Below the pieces are notes generated by a model that saw nothing but the letters and a program-made list of their open reading frames with translations, ran no database searches and was not told where the DNA came from. 64,000 nucleotides of DNA, taken from NCBI GenBank assembly GCA_027922465.2, contig BQMF02000001.1:3224001-3288000 (forward strand). Reading direction: 5' to 3'. The translations under genes and the position numbers were made by a program. The stretch is from Turritopsis dohrnii. Its lineage: Eukaryota > Cnidaria > Hydrozoa > Anthoathecata > Oceaniidae. Positions 37,279-49,200 of this stretch are shown here, piece by piece; positions within the stretch are counted from its first letter, which is position 1, and every line of letters begins with the position of its first letter.

Positions 37279-38879
37279 AAAGAACATACAGGCGAGTTAC
37301 GCCAAAAGTAGACCTTATACTGTAGAGTCTTAGCGTAGCTGCTTTACCTACCATTTTTATTTTTGTACATAATCACGTGACCATGCATACGTTGGTGCTG
37401 ACCGTTGTATGATAAGCCTCTTGTAAAAATGACTTTTTAGAACTGGACGTATTTCGTTTGAACTCAAGTTGCCCAGCTTCAAAACAATAGATAAAACGTT
37501 AAATGATGGAAATAAATCAGTGTTGTCTTGAAGGTTTTGTAATAACTTTTGAATGAACATGTAAAAAACAGAAAAAAAATTGATATCAATGATGTTTTGT
37601 TTTTGTTGATAACAACATCATCTTATGATGATTGGTAATTAAATGCTTAGAACAGCAAACTATCAAAGCTGTGATTTCATTACAAAGGCGAAAATTCATT
37701 ATCGATAGCCAGGCTGAAGATTTACTTTTATTTTACATTCTGGTGTAATGTAGCCAACTGAACACTGAAAGCATGCACCACATGATGTACAGCCATAAAG
37801 GAAACCCTTTTCATGCGGAGAACAACCAGTTCAACCAGTTATGTTAATTCAAAGAATGCATTACAAAAACATCAAGTAAAAACGTGATGTAGTATATGCA
37901 ATAAGAAGTTCAGAAAACCAATTACGTATAATATTTTTGCACAGGATTGAGACACATAATAACTTGAAACTTGGTTGAGTGTGCTTCCCTGGATAGTCGT
38001 TTAATCTGACAACAGAAACATAATTTACTATGAATCAATTCCATGATCACGTATACTGTTTTGATATTGTATATAATATTTTATTTTGTAAAAATTAATA
38101 TACTGTCAATTTTCCTTACACGAAAAATGAACGTGTATCAAAACAGAATTTGTAAATTAAATCAAGCCAGAACACGATCTTCTACTTTCAGCTTTGTAGT
38201 GATTTGGTTATGGATGTGTATTTTCACTACCAAAATCTGTTTTTTCCATTTGGTAATTATACGAAGGTCATTTATTTATCACAATGAATAATGTGAACAT
38301 TTTTTGGGACAGAGATGTTTATTTTGAATACTTAAATTTAATTTCATAAATTGTCACTTTAAGCCCATCTTTTGAAAATAACTAGTTTGTCCTAATTTCA
38401 AATGCTACATATAATATTTTAAGTAGAGATTTTGATTGCTTTTGATAGTTATTTGCTTGTATGTCTACATCGCTTACATCTATGTTTATGTCGTTTATTA
38501 CGATGAAGTTGCCTTACACAGTTGCCTTGATATTCAGTTGTTTAAAGGGAAATATTAGTCGCATTTACGTCGTATTATTTTTAGCTATGTCCATAATAAC
38601 TTCTTGGTCCCATTTTTGCACCTCAGCAAAAGTTATAAAAGAAACCTTATCATTTGACCATGAACATCTTCATTTCATATTAAGTTCAAAATAACATCTT
38701 TTGTGGTATTAAGTCCAATTCTACTCTGATTAGTAAGGACAACATTTTTAGCTGAGTATCAGGTTGATGGTGGTTCCATTACAGTTATTTATTGATACAT
38801 TTTTCTTATAGTTATCAATGTACACACAACAATTGATAAAAGTTTCGCATATATAGTCACATATTTGCAAATCTTGTTC
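37279..38879. other. Non-coding, nothing recognised
   Basis: AT-rich DNA with no exon-like signal and no bounded repeat that I can support. Confidence 0.4.
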
Positions 38880-39085
38880 AAAATTCGTTATATATTTCAT
38901 CACTTGCGGTATTCAGTATGTGGGAAGTACAGGTCCTTTTTACAGATTGAGATTTAATAAACATAAACCCTGCTTCAGAAAACATATACAGGGTTTCACA
39001 GTACCACAGGCTAGTTTCCATGAACATTTCGTTCAAGAAGATCATAACGACCTTTGGTCGAGGTTGAGAAAAGTCCCATTCCGCA
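38880..39085 (+). pseudogene. Penelope-like element fragment (GIY-YIG endonuclease)
   Basis: The reading FVIYFITCGIQYVGSTG then RLRFNKHKPCFRKHI and FHEHFVQEDHN matches the GIY-YIG-type endonuclease that ends Penelope-like retroelements. No reverse transcriptase is visible upstream, so it is a 5'-truncated copy. Telomere-like repeats follow about 60 bp downstream. Confidence 0.65.
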
Positions 39086-39142
39086 TCAGTACAAAAGGCT
39101 ATAGTCGAATTTTTCCGAATAGTCCGAATTTGTCCGAATTGG

Positions 39143-39216
39143 TCGTAACCTAACCTTAGCCCTAATCCTCAACCTCAGCCTCACCCTACCCGTAACCGTA
39201 ACCATAACTCTAATAT
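39143..39216. repeat. Degenerate telomere-like CCTAA/CCCTAAC repeats
   Basis: Runs of taaccttagccctaatcctc, ctcaccctacccgtaaccgt and similar pieces resemble decayed TTAGGG repeats. They come just after the Penelope-like fragment. A second short stretch of the same kind (cccctaaccctaactctaac) is at 50488-50515. Confidence 0.55.
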
Positions 39217-39797
39217 AATATATACCGATGCAGAATGTAATGTGAACTTTCTCCCTGATGTACGGGAATTTCCCATCATCACCAGTATGTCATTAGTAAA
39301 ACAATAGCTGTTATTTATCATTGTGATGTTCCTAACAACATATGGAGATAAACATGCAAAAGAATTTAGCTTAGTTTAGATTTAATTAGTGATGCTTTCA
39401 ATAGATAGTTGGAGCTATTCATAATTAAATTCTTTTCATAAAAATAAAATCAGCAGGATACTTGTATCATGGAGAAACAGAATCGGCTTCTGAGAAAATA
39501 CAATCGACAACCAATGGGTATGCTTATATTTGAAGAATCTTTTGTTTTGGAAAGAGAGTTGTCGAAACTGCTATTATAAAGCTATACGTTGGCAGTTTTA
39601 GAGATATCCAGTCAAGATTATGTCAGTTGACAGTTTTTATAATATACAAGACGAATTGTAAGTGAAACTATATGATTGACTATGAACATCTTCACTTCAT
39701 AATAAGTACAAAATATATCCTTTTGTGGTATTAAATTCAACTCCACCTTAATTTAAGTAAAATTTTTATCTCAGTATCAGGTTGATGGTCATTATTA

Positions 39798-42561
39798 CGG
39801 AAGCCCATTAGGGACATTGTAGCAATATTTTTCCATAGATGTTTCGTTCTCGTACATCGAAGATTTCGATCTCATATATCAAAGCCTTACCTTCGATCTC
39901 ATACATCGAAATATTCGATCTCATACATCGAAGGATACGATCTCACATATCGAAGTCTTACCTTCGATCTCTTACATCAAAGCTTTCGATCTTATACATC
40001 GAAGCCTTACCTTCGATCTCATACATCGAACCATTCGATCTCGTATATCGAACAAAATCTTCGATCTCATATATCGAAATCTTCGATGTCATTTTTGTGG
40101 TTCTACACAGCACTACATGCCTAAACATTAGACAGTCACTACAATTCGTGTCTTTTTATTGAAGACAGGGAAGGAAACAGTCATTAACAATGGACCAAAA
40201 CGACAGTTTGTATATCTTACATATCTTGCTTTGGAGAGTAGCTATATAAAGAAAGAAAGAGGAAGGATATGAATATTATTTCATAAGGACTTTTCAAGTG
40301 ATCAAACTGTTACTTACGTCTTCGTTGACAGCCATCTTGCTTGTTTACCACCAGTATAACAGTTCACTGAATTTGATGAAAGCATTTCGCTTAGTCTGCA
40401 TTTTCTGTTCTATGTACGAGATCGAAGGCTTCAATGTGCGAGATCGAAGGCTTCAATGTATGTGATCAAAGGTAAGACTTCGATATACAAGATCGAATGA
40501 TTCGATGTATGAGATCAAATATAAGCCTTCGATATACAAGATCGAATGCTTCCATGTACTAAATCGAATGTTTTGACGTGTGAGATCAAGTGTATGGTTC
40601 CGATTAGAAAAACGAATGCTTCAATAATGTATGAGATCAAATGTTTCAATGTACGAGATCGAAGGTAAGACTTCGATGTATAAGATCGAAAGCTTCGATG
40701 TATAAGATCGAAGGTAAGACTTCGATGTACGAGATCGAAGGAAAAGCTTCGATGTATAAGATCGAAAGCTTCGATGTACGCATAGAAATACGAAAAGAGA
40801 TAGAATAACATCGATGAAATTTCCTTTGTACCATCCGTGTTGTAATTACTGGTGGCCGTATACAAAGTTGAATTTTAAAAATTTAAAATTTCGCGCTATA
40901 TATGGAAGTCTATTGTTCCCCGTAATAAAAGTCGTATTTCAGATCTCGAGATCTATTGTTAATTTTTCAAAATGTGGGACTTCAGGTAATGTCTTTTTAT
41001 CAATTCTGCATAATTATCAAAATTATTAGAATTATTCAGATGATAGCAAAACGAAAAATAAGTTTGCGTTTTATGATTTGACGAGAATAATATTCGTATT
41101 CATTGCTTTCTCGTGATCAGCTAATCAAATATGCAAAATCAGAAATTTTTACCTATCTCTGGTAAAATCATATTAAAGATTTTGAGATTGATGTTGATAC
41201 TAATGAAGACAAAATAACTTTGACGAAAGTACACTTGATTCTCGTAATGAACATGTATGTTTTGAAGTGGAAATTCCTTATGATATTTCTGTTTGAACGA
41301 ACACGAACAATTTTACAAGTTGTTATAAATTGTTTTTACTATAAACAATGTTCTCCGGACAAGCTGCCAGCTTTCTGATGAAACAGAGATCATCACTGCA
41401 TTGAATAATATCAGCACTTCACTGCTTTGTCGTAAATATCAAAAGATTCTTTAAAGAGTTGCCTTGACATATATAAATGGCATTAAAAATATATTTATGT
41501 ATAAAATGTATATTCTGACTGCCTAAAATTGGAGAAAATACTTCAACTTTTTTTTCTGGAAGGTTTCTGTAAAAGTATGAATGATCAAAAAAACATAACT
41601 TTCTTCTCACTCAACCTTTGCACAATAGGAGATTGTTTTTACAAACTTAAAATAATACAGCTGTGCACGTGCGCTATTGTTCAATACCAGAGATTTTGAT
41701 TGGTAGATTTATTTTTTCGGCGTGATAATTATTCGCCGACAATTAAGAAAGTTTAAACAATGTTTATGACCATAATTAAGAGGACGCCAATTAGTTTCGG
41801 TCCCGATACTTACACCACAACATTCTATATTCCTTAGGAGGTCGTAATAGTGAAAACAACTTGAAAACGCTTTTAGTTCGTAAAATAATGAAACAAACGT
41901 CCGAGTATGTGAAATGAAAACCCGAAAATATGTTTTTCATTGTAACATAAAAACGAAAAAACGAATTCAGTTCCGATTTTCCGAAAAAAGTAGCTTTTAG
42001 AAGCCCTAATAAGGATAGCATGTTTGTTTTTACGAATGAACTTGTTAAGTATACTCGTTTTTGATTTAAAATTTTCGGTTTTTACTTCAAATTTTACCGA
42101 GTAGTTAAAAAATAATAAACATTGCATAAAAGAGAATGAGGCGAGGCAACACGCATGGATTCTCATTGTTTGAAAATTGAATAGAAATTTGAATAGAGCT
42201 AAGGTGAGCTAAAGTTTGATGTTATTCTATCTCTTTTCGTATTTCTATGATGTACGAGATCGAAGGAAAAGCTTCGATGTATAAGATCGAAAGCTTCGAT
42301 GTATAAGATCGAAGGTAAGACTTCGATGTACGAGATCGAAAGCTTCGATGTATAAGATCGAAGGTAAGACTTCGATGTACGAGATCGAAGGAAAAGCTTC
42401 GATGTATGAGATCGAATATTTCGATGTACGAGATCGAAGGAAAAGCTTAAGATTTCGATATATGAGATCGTATCCTTCGATGTATGAGATCGAATATTTC
42501 GATGTATGAGATCGAAACATTTGTGGAAAAATATTACTACAATGTCCCTAATGGGCTTCCG
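39798..42561. mobile_element. TIR element made of CGATCTCATACATCGAAG repeats
   Basis: Termini CGGAAGCCCATTAGGGACAT and its inverse are flanked by TA. Inside the ends lie inverted arrays (39840-40095 against 40415-40780 and 42250-42520) of a 19-20-bp unit that is itself a near-palindrome, TTCGAT…ATCGAA. The 1469-bp CATAG element (40781-42249) is inserted in one array. Without it the element is about 1.3 kb and non-coding. The many open frames (Ile/Ser/Tyr/Arg-rich) are repeat artefacts. Confidence 0.85.
40781..42249. mobile_element. 1469-bp internally deleted relative of the 11-kb HECT transposon
   Basis: The same perfect 32-bp TIRs as 12523-23601, flanked by the 7-bp duplication ATGTACG (40774-40780 and 42250-42256). 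Its first ~540 bp match 12523-13010 and its last ~210 bp match 23390-23601, with a further match around 41355-41520. The ligase, the integrase and both subterminal arrays are gone. About 500 bp near 41520-42040 is not in the long copy. It must have been moved by a transposase supplied in trans. Confidence 0.9.
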
Positions 42562-43329
42562 TACATTATATACCTATTACACTTATTTAGTGAAATGATT
42601 AATTTTTTCTGACGGTCATCAATGTACACACAATAATTGCAACTTTGGAGAAATATGTAGTCGCATTTTTGCGAATCTTGTTACAATAACGAAACAAAAG
42701 TTTCATGATTTACTCTATTCATGGATACAGTAGTAATAACTTGAATCATAAATAAATTTAAGAACAAGTCCCTGTGTTTCTGGAATGATAGGCTCAAACC
42801 AGTTTTTGTTTTGTTTTCTTGTATTTCTTGAATATGCAAAAAATGAGCAGCACTTCCTAGCAGTTTCTTTCCTGAAATTCTGATGCAATGAAATTGCAAG
42901 CTAACGATTATTGCGAATAGCTTCGTTTCCGTATCGTGTCCTTCACCTGCGCAAGACAACGTTAAACTTCACGTGAAAGGCGTTATTTCTTGAGCAAATA
43001 AATAAACACAACGTTTGTTTTGCCATTCTGCAAAGTATTCAATCCACAAATTTTACCTCAACATGGTAGGTTAAAGTTATGCTATCGCACGAGGCTTCTT
43101 TTTTGAGCGATATTGTGACTCGCTGTTAGTCTCAATCGGCAAGAAACTTAATTCGCAAATTGATAAAAAAAAAAATGGGTCACCAAAGGTCTAAAATTAT
43201 TCGCATTTTTCAAAAATTAATTGCGAACCGTCTCTTTTATGTTAATTCGATCTCTGGAAAGATTCTACAATTGCGACTTCTTTTTCAGATATTTATAAGT
43301 TTTATTTTTATTTCTAGATTCATATAAAC
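42562..43329. other. Upstream region of the receptor gene
   Basis: No coding pattern. Should include the promoter and 5' UTR of the gene starting at 43330. A stretch tttatttctag just before 43321 could be a splice acceptor, so an upstream non-coding exon is possible. No core promoter element stands out. Confidence 0.4.
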
Positions 43330-46173
43330 ATGCGCAACTACTGGCTGTTATTATCTACGCTTTCTCTGGTGGATATAGATGCTTTGATCCAGCCATTTAA
43401 CCCAGGTAAAAGATGTCGATAATCAAATTATTGTTATCATTGTTACAGTAAACTCTCTCTAATTCTATCATCGAAGGGACTGACAAAAACATTCGATTTA
43501 TAGAAAGTTCGAATTAGGGAGGTTCATTTACAATGAAATGATAGGATGGAGGTTCGAATTATAGAAATTCGACTGTATTATCAATTATAATTATACAGAT
43601 TGACCACTTCAGAATATTTACAAATACCTGTTATAAATATAGGACCACCTAAACTGAAAACTTATAAAAAACAGAAACGTTAAAACATGTAAGTCAACGG
43701 TGTAAGTCGTATTGGAATGACCTAAGGTTATAATTTGAATTACAGAAAGGAAATGATGAAAGCTTTAAAATTGGCGCCATTGGAAAAATCGAAAAAACAG
43801 AGCATAATTTCAAAGTAAAGCCATCACAGAGAAAAGGAGACGTGAAACAAGTAAACACATAAGAAATAAATACACGTTAGAAATTCCTAAGTATAAAACT
43901 TTGAATTAAGTAAAATGAAAAATACGAAAAATTAAATAGAAAAAAACGAAGACATATGTGTGTCTGATAAGAAACAAGCTGCTGACAAGTTCATAGAAGA
44001 TTTGTGGCTTAAACAGGGATCAAAATGTTTTTTCGCTATTGTTTGGAGAAACCTCTTGTCAGACAGGCAAAGAATAAGTGTTAAATATCAAATTACCGAC
44101 GTAATATCTTTGACCTAAAATCGATTAGGGAATTTTCTCCCCAAAGTGACGCATCCACTTTATTAAATATCTCAGTGATCCTTGATATTTTGTGGTTTTC
44201 CGACCACCTTCAGTTTTTGCACGAGGCAAACGGAGCAACGAGTCGTTTCCACGTGTATTAACTCCATGACAAATAACTTCATATCCATTGCTATGTATCG
44301 GGGCCAGATTGTGCAACGATTTGAAGACATCGATAGCAATTTTCCGATTACGCTGTGTCTCGATGCTCGGCCAATCAAGTGAGGATTCAGATCCAATGAT
44401 CGTTATCGCTCTATTATGTTGACTTTGAAATTTGGTCTTCCAGGTGATGTTTAGAACAGAGAATAGAGGATAGCAATAGTAAAACAATGGGTTAATTATC
44501 GACTTACAAATCACTTCAGCTACATTAGGTGGTATGTATAACGAATTCTTTTGAGCAAGGAGATACGTGAACAGATGCTTTTATACACTGATTAGTAATG
44601 AGTACACGATCCAAATTCACTACAAAATATTTATAAACTTCGGGTTGGTTAATTTCAACGCCATTGATTTTTATATCACATTTATGCTGTCCAGAAGAAC
44701 GTGATCCATATAAAATTGTTTCGGTCTTACTTCTTTTGAAATTTAATGGTAAGGGATTGTTCACAAATGACGTCAACCAATTTAATACCATATATGAAAA
44801 ATGCGATATAGGCTGGCTAAGATTAAGGCAGTAACAATGTTTTCATTTCGTTGAAAACTTTACGTAAGATTGTGGGAAAATGTTTCAAACAAAACATATA
44901 CTCGCATTACACAAAAATTTCAAAGAATATCAATATCATAGCTCATAGCTTTCATAGCCTTCGCTGACGTCAGAATCGAAACTTTTGGAACAAATTCTGA
45001 AAGTGCTCCAATTTTCATAGAAATTTGCACAAAACACAATTGAAAGAGGTTGATATCGATTTTGACAGTCATTTTGTCAGGTTTGATTGAAATTGGACAA
45101 TTCAGGATAAATTTCGATAAAATGACGAATGTTCTCCAATTTTCATTAACTAGCATGTAGCTTTAGCTAAAAATGCCCCCGCGCTCAAGCATTCCAATTT
45201 ATACAGACAGCAAGCTATCCATTAACAGTGGAAACAAAAACAAGTTTTTGGCCGAAAAAAAAATGTTTGGGTTGATTTGGGACCTGATATGAGGCAAAGT
45301 TATATGCTTAAATATTTCGACAAAATCAGTTTTTGGCATTTCAAAACCAACTTGCAATATGCAAACCAAATAGATCTACACTTAAACAGATGAAAATATG
45401 CACAAAACTTGTTACTTTTTGTTATCTCTTAGGTCTAAGTTACACTGATGCTAATATACCTTTCTAAAAGTGTAAATAAGGCTTAACAAGTAATATTAGA
45501 AAGTATTTACTACAAACAAGAGGAATGTGTGAATTGAAACCATGGATACATATTTTATAATTTTCATAATTAAAATAAGATTTGTTAAAAACATTCTGTA
45601 AGAGCCAAAAAAAAAACTTTTTCAAAAAAAAATTAAAGCGAAAAATCCATTGCGTTTCAAATTTTGATTCAAAACAAAAGATAGCCAAAGTTTACATAAA
45701 AAAAACAGGAAAAAAATATATAGGTTTTATTGATCATGATCACACTAGGTTTGAAAGACAGTCAAAGAAGAAAAACACGAAGAACGACAATCTGTAATAT
45801 GGCTTTCTTGTATACACAGAAATCCAATTAAAATTTTTTGAAGGCAAGATCCGCCAAAAATTAGTGCATTAAACAAAATCATTGAAAGAAAAATTTAGAG
45901 TTAGAATATATACAAAAATAAAATGTATGGTTGGCAAAATTTCGGATATCAAGCTGTGCTTCAAAATCCTTGTCGTTCATGTCACTAAAACAACACAAAA
46001 GTAACACGAAAAATGTTTAAAAGCAATTTGAGCATACGATCTTCCTAAATAACATAGTATAATATAATAATAAACTAGGGCTCCCAGTACCATGCTTTGA
46101 AACGGGAAAAAAGCAAAGTCAGCTAATAATTGTATTCCACCGTGTAACGTCAACACGAAAGTTGAAGGATGAA

Positions 46174-46236
<63 letters not shown>

Positions 46237-49200
46237 GAACAAAATCGGAAACTGACATTTGCCTATCTCGTGAAACTACTATGCCTCCTCGCTCGCTTAC
46301 GCTCGCTGCGGGGGCAATAATTTCAACGGATCATAAATTTAAGGTGCTGATTTTGACTTTGACAGTCATTTTGTCATATTTAACCAAAATTGGGCGATTC
46401 GGGCCAAATTTCGAAAGTTCTCCCGTTTTCATAAAAATTTGCAGAAAGCGCAATTGAAAATTTTAATTACGATATGGACAACTGTTTTGACTGGTTTGAT
46501 TAAAGTTGGACAATTCACGCCAAATTTAGACTATTTCACGAAAGTCCTCCAATTTTCAAAACCATTTGTAAAAGAAATATGAATTTCTTTTGTTTTACTT
46601 TTATGTTACTTTACCAAATTTTGTTATTGTATGTACCATTTTTAATTTAACTAGTTTCCAGACTCTTTTATGTATATATCGGTGAGCACGTGTCTGTTCG
46701 CCCTCTTCTTTCTTGGACTAGGACAAGATAAAATGCTTACATGTAACGTTCTTGTAAATCTTCGTGTTCACGTTGTTTTCCCCCTGTCCCTTTTTCACGT
46801 TCAAGAAAGTTTAAACCATTAGGGAGATTCGTAAACTCGACGAGCCTGTTACACGAAAAAAATCAATTACTTGTGAGAATTATTTTGAAACTGTTCTACT
46901 AAAACGGTACTTCAGAGATTTAAAGCCTTTTGTTGTATCAAAAGAAACATCATTATTTTGCACACTTATTTCAAGTGTTAATGTGAAGTTTCTAATGACT
47001 TTGTAGGGAAAAATTCACGAACAACTCTACTAAGTTGTATACAATTCCCTACAAATCTATAGAAAAATAGGTTCGTGTAAACGAAACATGATTTTTCCGA
47101 ATCCCGCTAATTTGCACGGATCACAGTTGAAAGTTGTTGCTGCTTATAGTATATATATGAAAGTAAATCAGGCTTTAACATTTAACAAGAAACATGAAAA
47201 AATTTGAATGAGAAACAGGTTTTGAAGCAGTATTTGGAAATTCAAAAATACCGTTCCTATTGTTCATACTTTGTTGACATTTGTTGCACACCGAACAAAG
47301 TTCTTACCCATTTGATACAATTTTGATCTTTAATATTGAATGCAATTGTAGGTGGGAACACATCAGAGACGAATTATGCCTGTTGATCTGGGCGATTCCT
47401 TTCGTCACCCAGTAGGAACCTGCCTTGCACAAGCAGAATGATTAAAACCTTTCACCAGTACTTTAGGTATGGCTAATATTTATTTAAATAGCTACTACCG
47501 ATTTGTTCCTAGAATGCTTTCAACCACTTGGAATGGAAAATGGTAAAATAAAAGATAGTCAAATCAAAGGAGAAGGAGTTCAATCTAGCATGAAACATCA
47601 TTATGCAAGGCTTAACAATGAAAATGCTTGGTGTATACCCAGTGCTTCTGGTACCACTACATCATATCGACATGACATTTTTATTACTATTTCGTTTGAA
47701 CTTCCAAGGCTGTTAACAGCTATAGCATTGCAAGGACATGATGGATTTCCAACTGGAAATAGTATATTAATATACTATGCCAATGATGATAGCGATACTT
47801 TTTATCCATACCATGGTAACAGAACAAATCAGTTAGTAAGTGTTATGTTTTTTTGTGTGTGTTATGATTGGTTATGATTGCTTATGAAGTAAATTCGGTG
47901 TCAAAATCAAATCGTCGTTTCTTCATTCCGAATCATCGTGTCATTGCGCCAAACTGCCGACTCATCGAGCCTGATCAGCAAATCTTCGAGACTAGTTGTC
48001 ATATCTTCGCGTCGGACCTTCGCGTCGAACCTTCGCGTCGAATCTTCGGGTCAAACCTTCAGGTCAAACCTTCGGGTCCTACTTTTCCAGGGCAAACTTT
48101 CAGGATCAGACACATGGTCGTGTAAAAGAAAGCATTTTCGTCCAAATAGCACAGCACCTCGTGCCTACCTGAATGAACCAAGATGACAGCCAAAAACAGC
48201 AGTCAAGTGAAGGAAGCGCTTGAAAAAAGTATCAAATACTTAACAGAAATAACAAATACACTATCAGAAGAATGCTCCACAAATACCAGCACAGCTACTG
48301 CTGTTGATGATTTTCAAAACTGTTTTCCTGGCTTACATGGGATCAGACCTGGTAAGGCGAGACACGTGTTGTGTTGTGATCCCAGTGCAGTTGTGGCTTA
48401 CTGGCTTGTTATCGTATTGCCCAGATCAGCCAGATAATAAAGGGGATTGTGAAACTTGTGGCATTGATTTCATTGGAAATGATGGCTTTTCTGAGGAGAC
48501 TGCGCAAATCGAAGTTCCTGTTACAAATTATCCATTTACTCCAGCACAAATGTCAGAAATAGAGAAAATTGACTCACTTGCGTATTCTACTTGTTTTGGA
48601 GTAGACATCTAATTATCTAATTATCCGACACGAAGGTACAACAAGAAGAAGTAATAGTTTTGAAAGTTCGACTCGAAGACTTGCTGATCCCCGCGCGAAG
48701 AGTCGGCAGTTTGGCGCAATGACACGAGAATTCGGAAGAATGTTGAATTATTTGGAATTATTTGAATTATTTTCGGTTTTTGTCATCCAAACAGCATAAC
48801 AAATTTGAGATTAAGTTTTATAGAATGGAAAAACAATTAGTTTACATAACTTCTCTAGATTACTTTTGGAAATTCATGATTGTTCCATGGCTTTTCTTAA
48901 GAAAGGCCATTTCTCAAAACCAGAATTTTCAAAATGATCACTAAACATTATAATGAATGTTTTCATTTATTAACATTCATTTATTTTTCATTTATTTTTC
49001 TTTGAAAATCCCAGGTAGAACAGATTAATTAAGAATGAACAACCATTTTGTTAGTAGTAAAATCATTTTAACTCAGTTTGTGCTGTTTGTGCAGTAGGGG
49101 CAGTGTTGGACTTCATAGATTGCTTTCACAATCCTAAGGATTTCGATACAGATAGCAAAGTGTATAAATTATCTTTCACATAAGTGTCTTTGACTTTCTC

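Larger units (their letters stand above)
47927..48735. mobile_element. Deletion derivative of a second HECT/integrase transposon family, in receptor intron 2
   Basis: Inverted ends share CGTGTCATTGCGCC and then AAACTGCCGACTC, followed by cttcgcg/cttcgag-type subterminal repeats (47940-48110 and 48620-48720). Between them lie an exon matching the first exon of the HECT gene and, after a deletion junction, a segment matching the 3' end of the integrase gene. Gene order and strand equal those of the 11-kb element. The outer limits and target duplication are uncertain; similarity of the ends starts at TTCCGAAT. Confidence 0.7.

Noticed and set aside
39839..40162. Open frames rich in Ile, Ser, Tyr and Arg, also at 40515-40865 and 42245-42520
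   Set aside because: They are the 19-20-bp repeat read in different frames, not proteins.
45977..46258. Poly-histidine open frame on the minus strand
   Set aside because: Produced entirely by the (GAT)20 microsatellite; no splice or family support.
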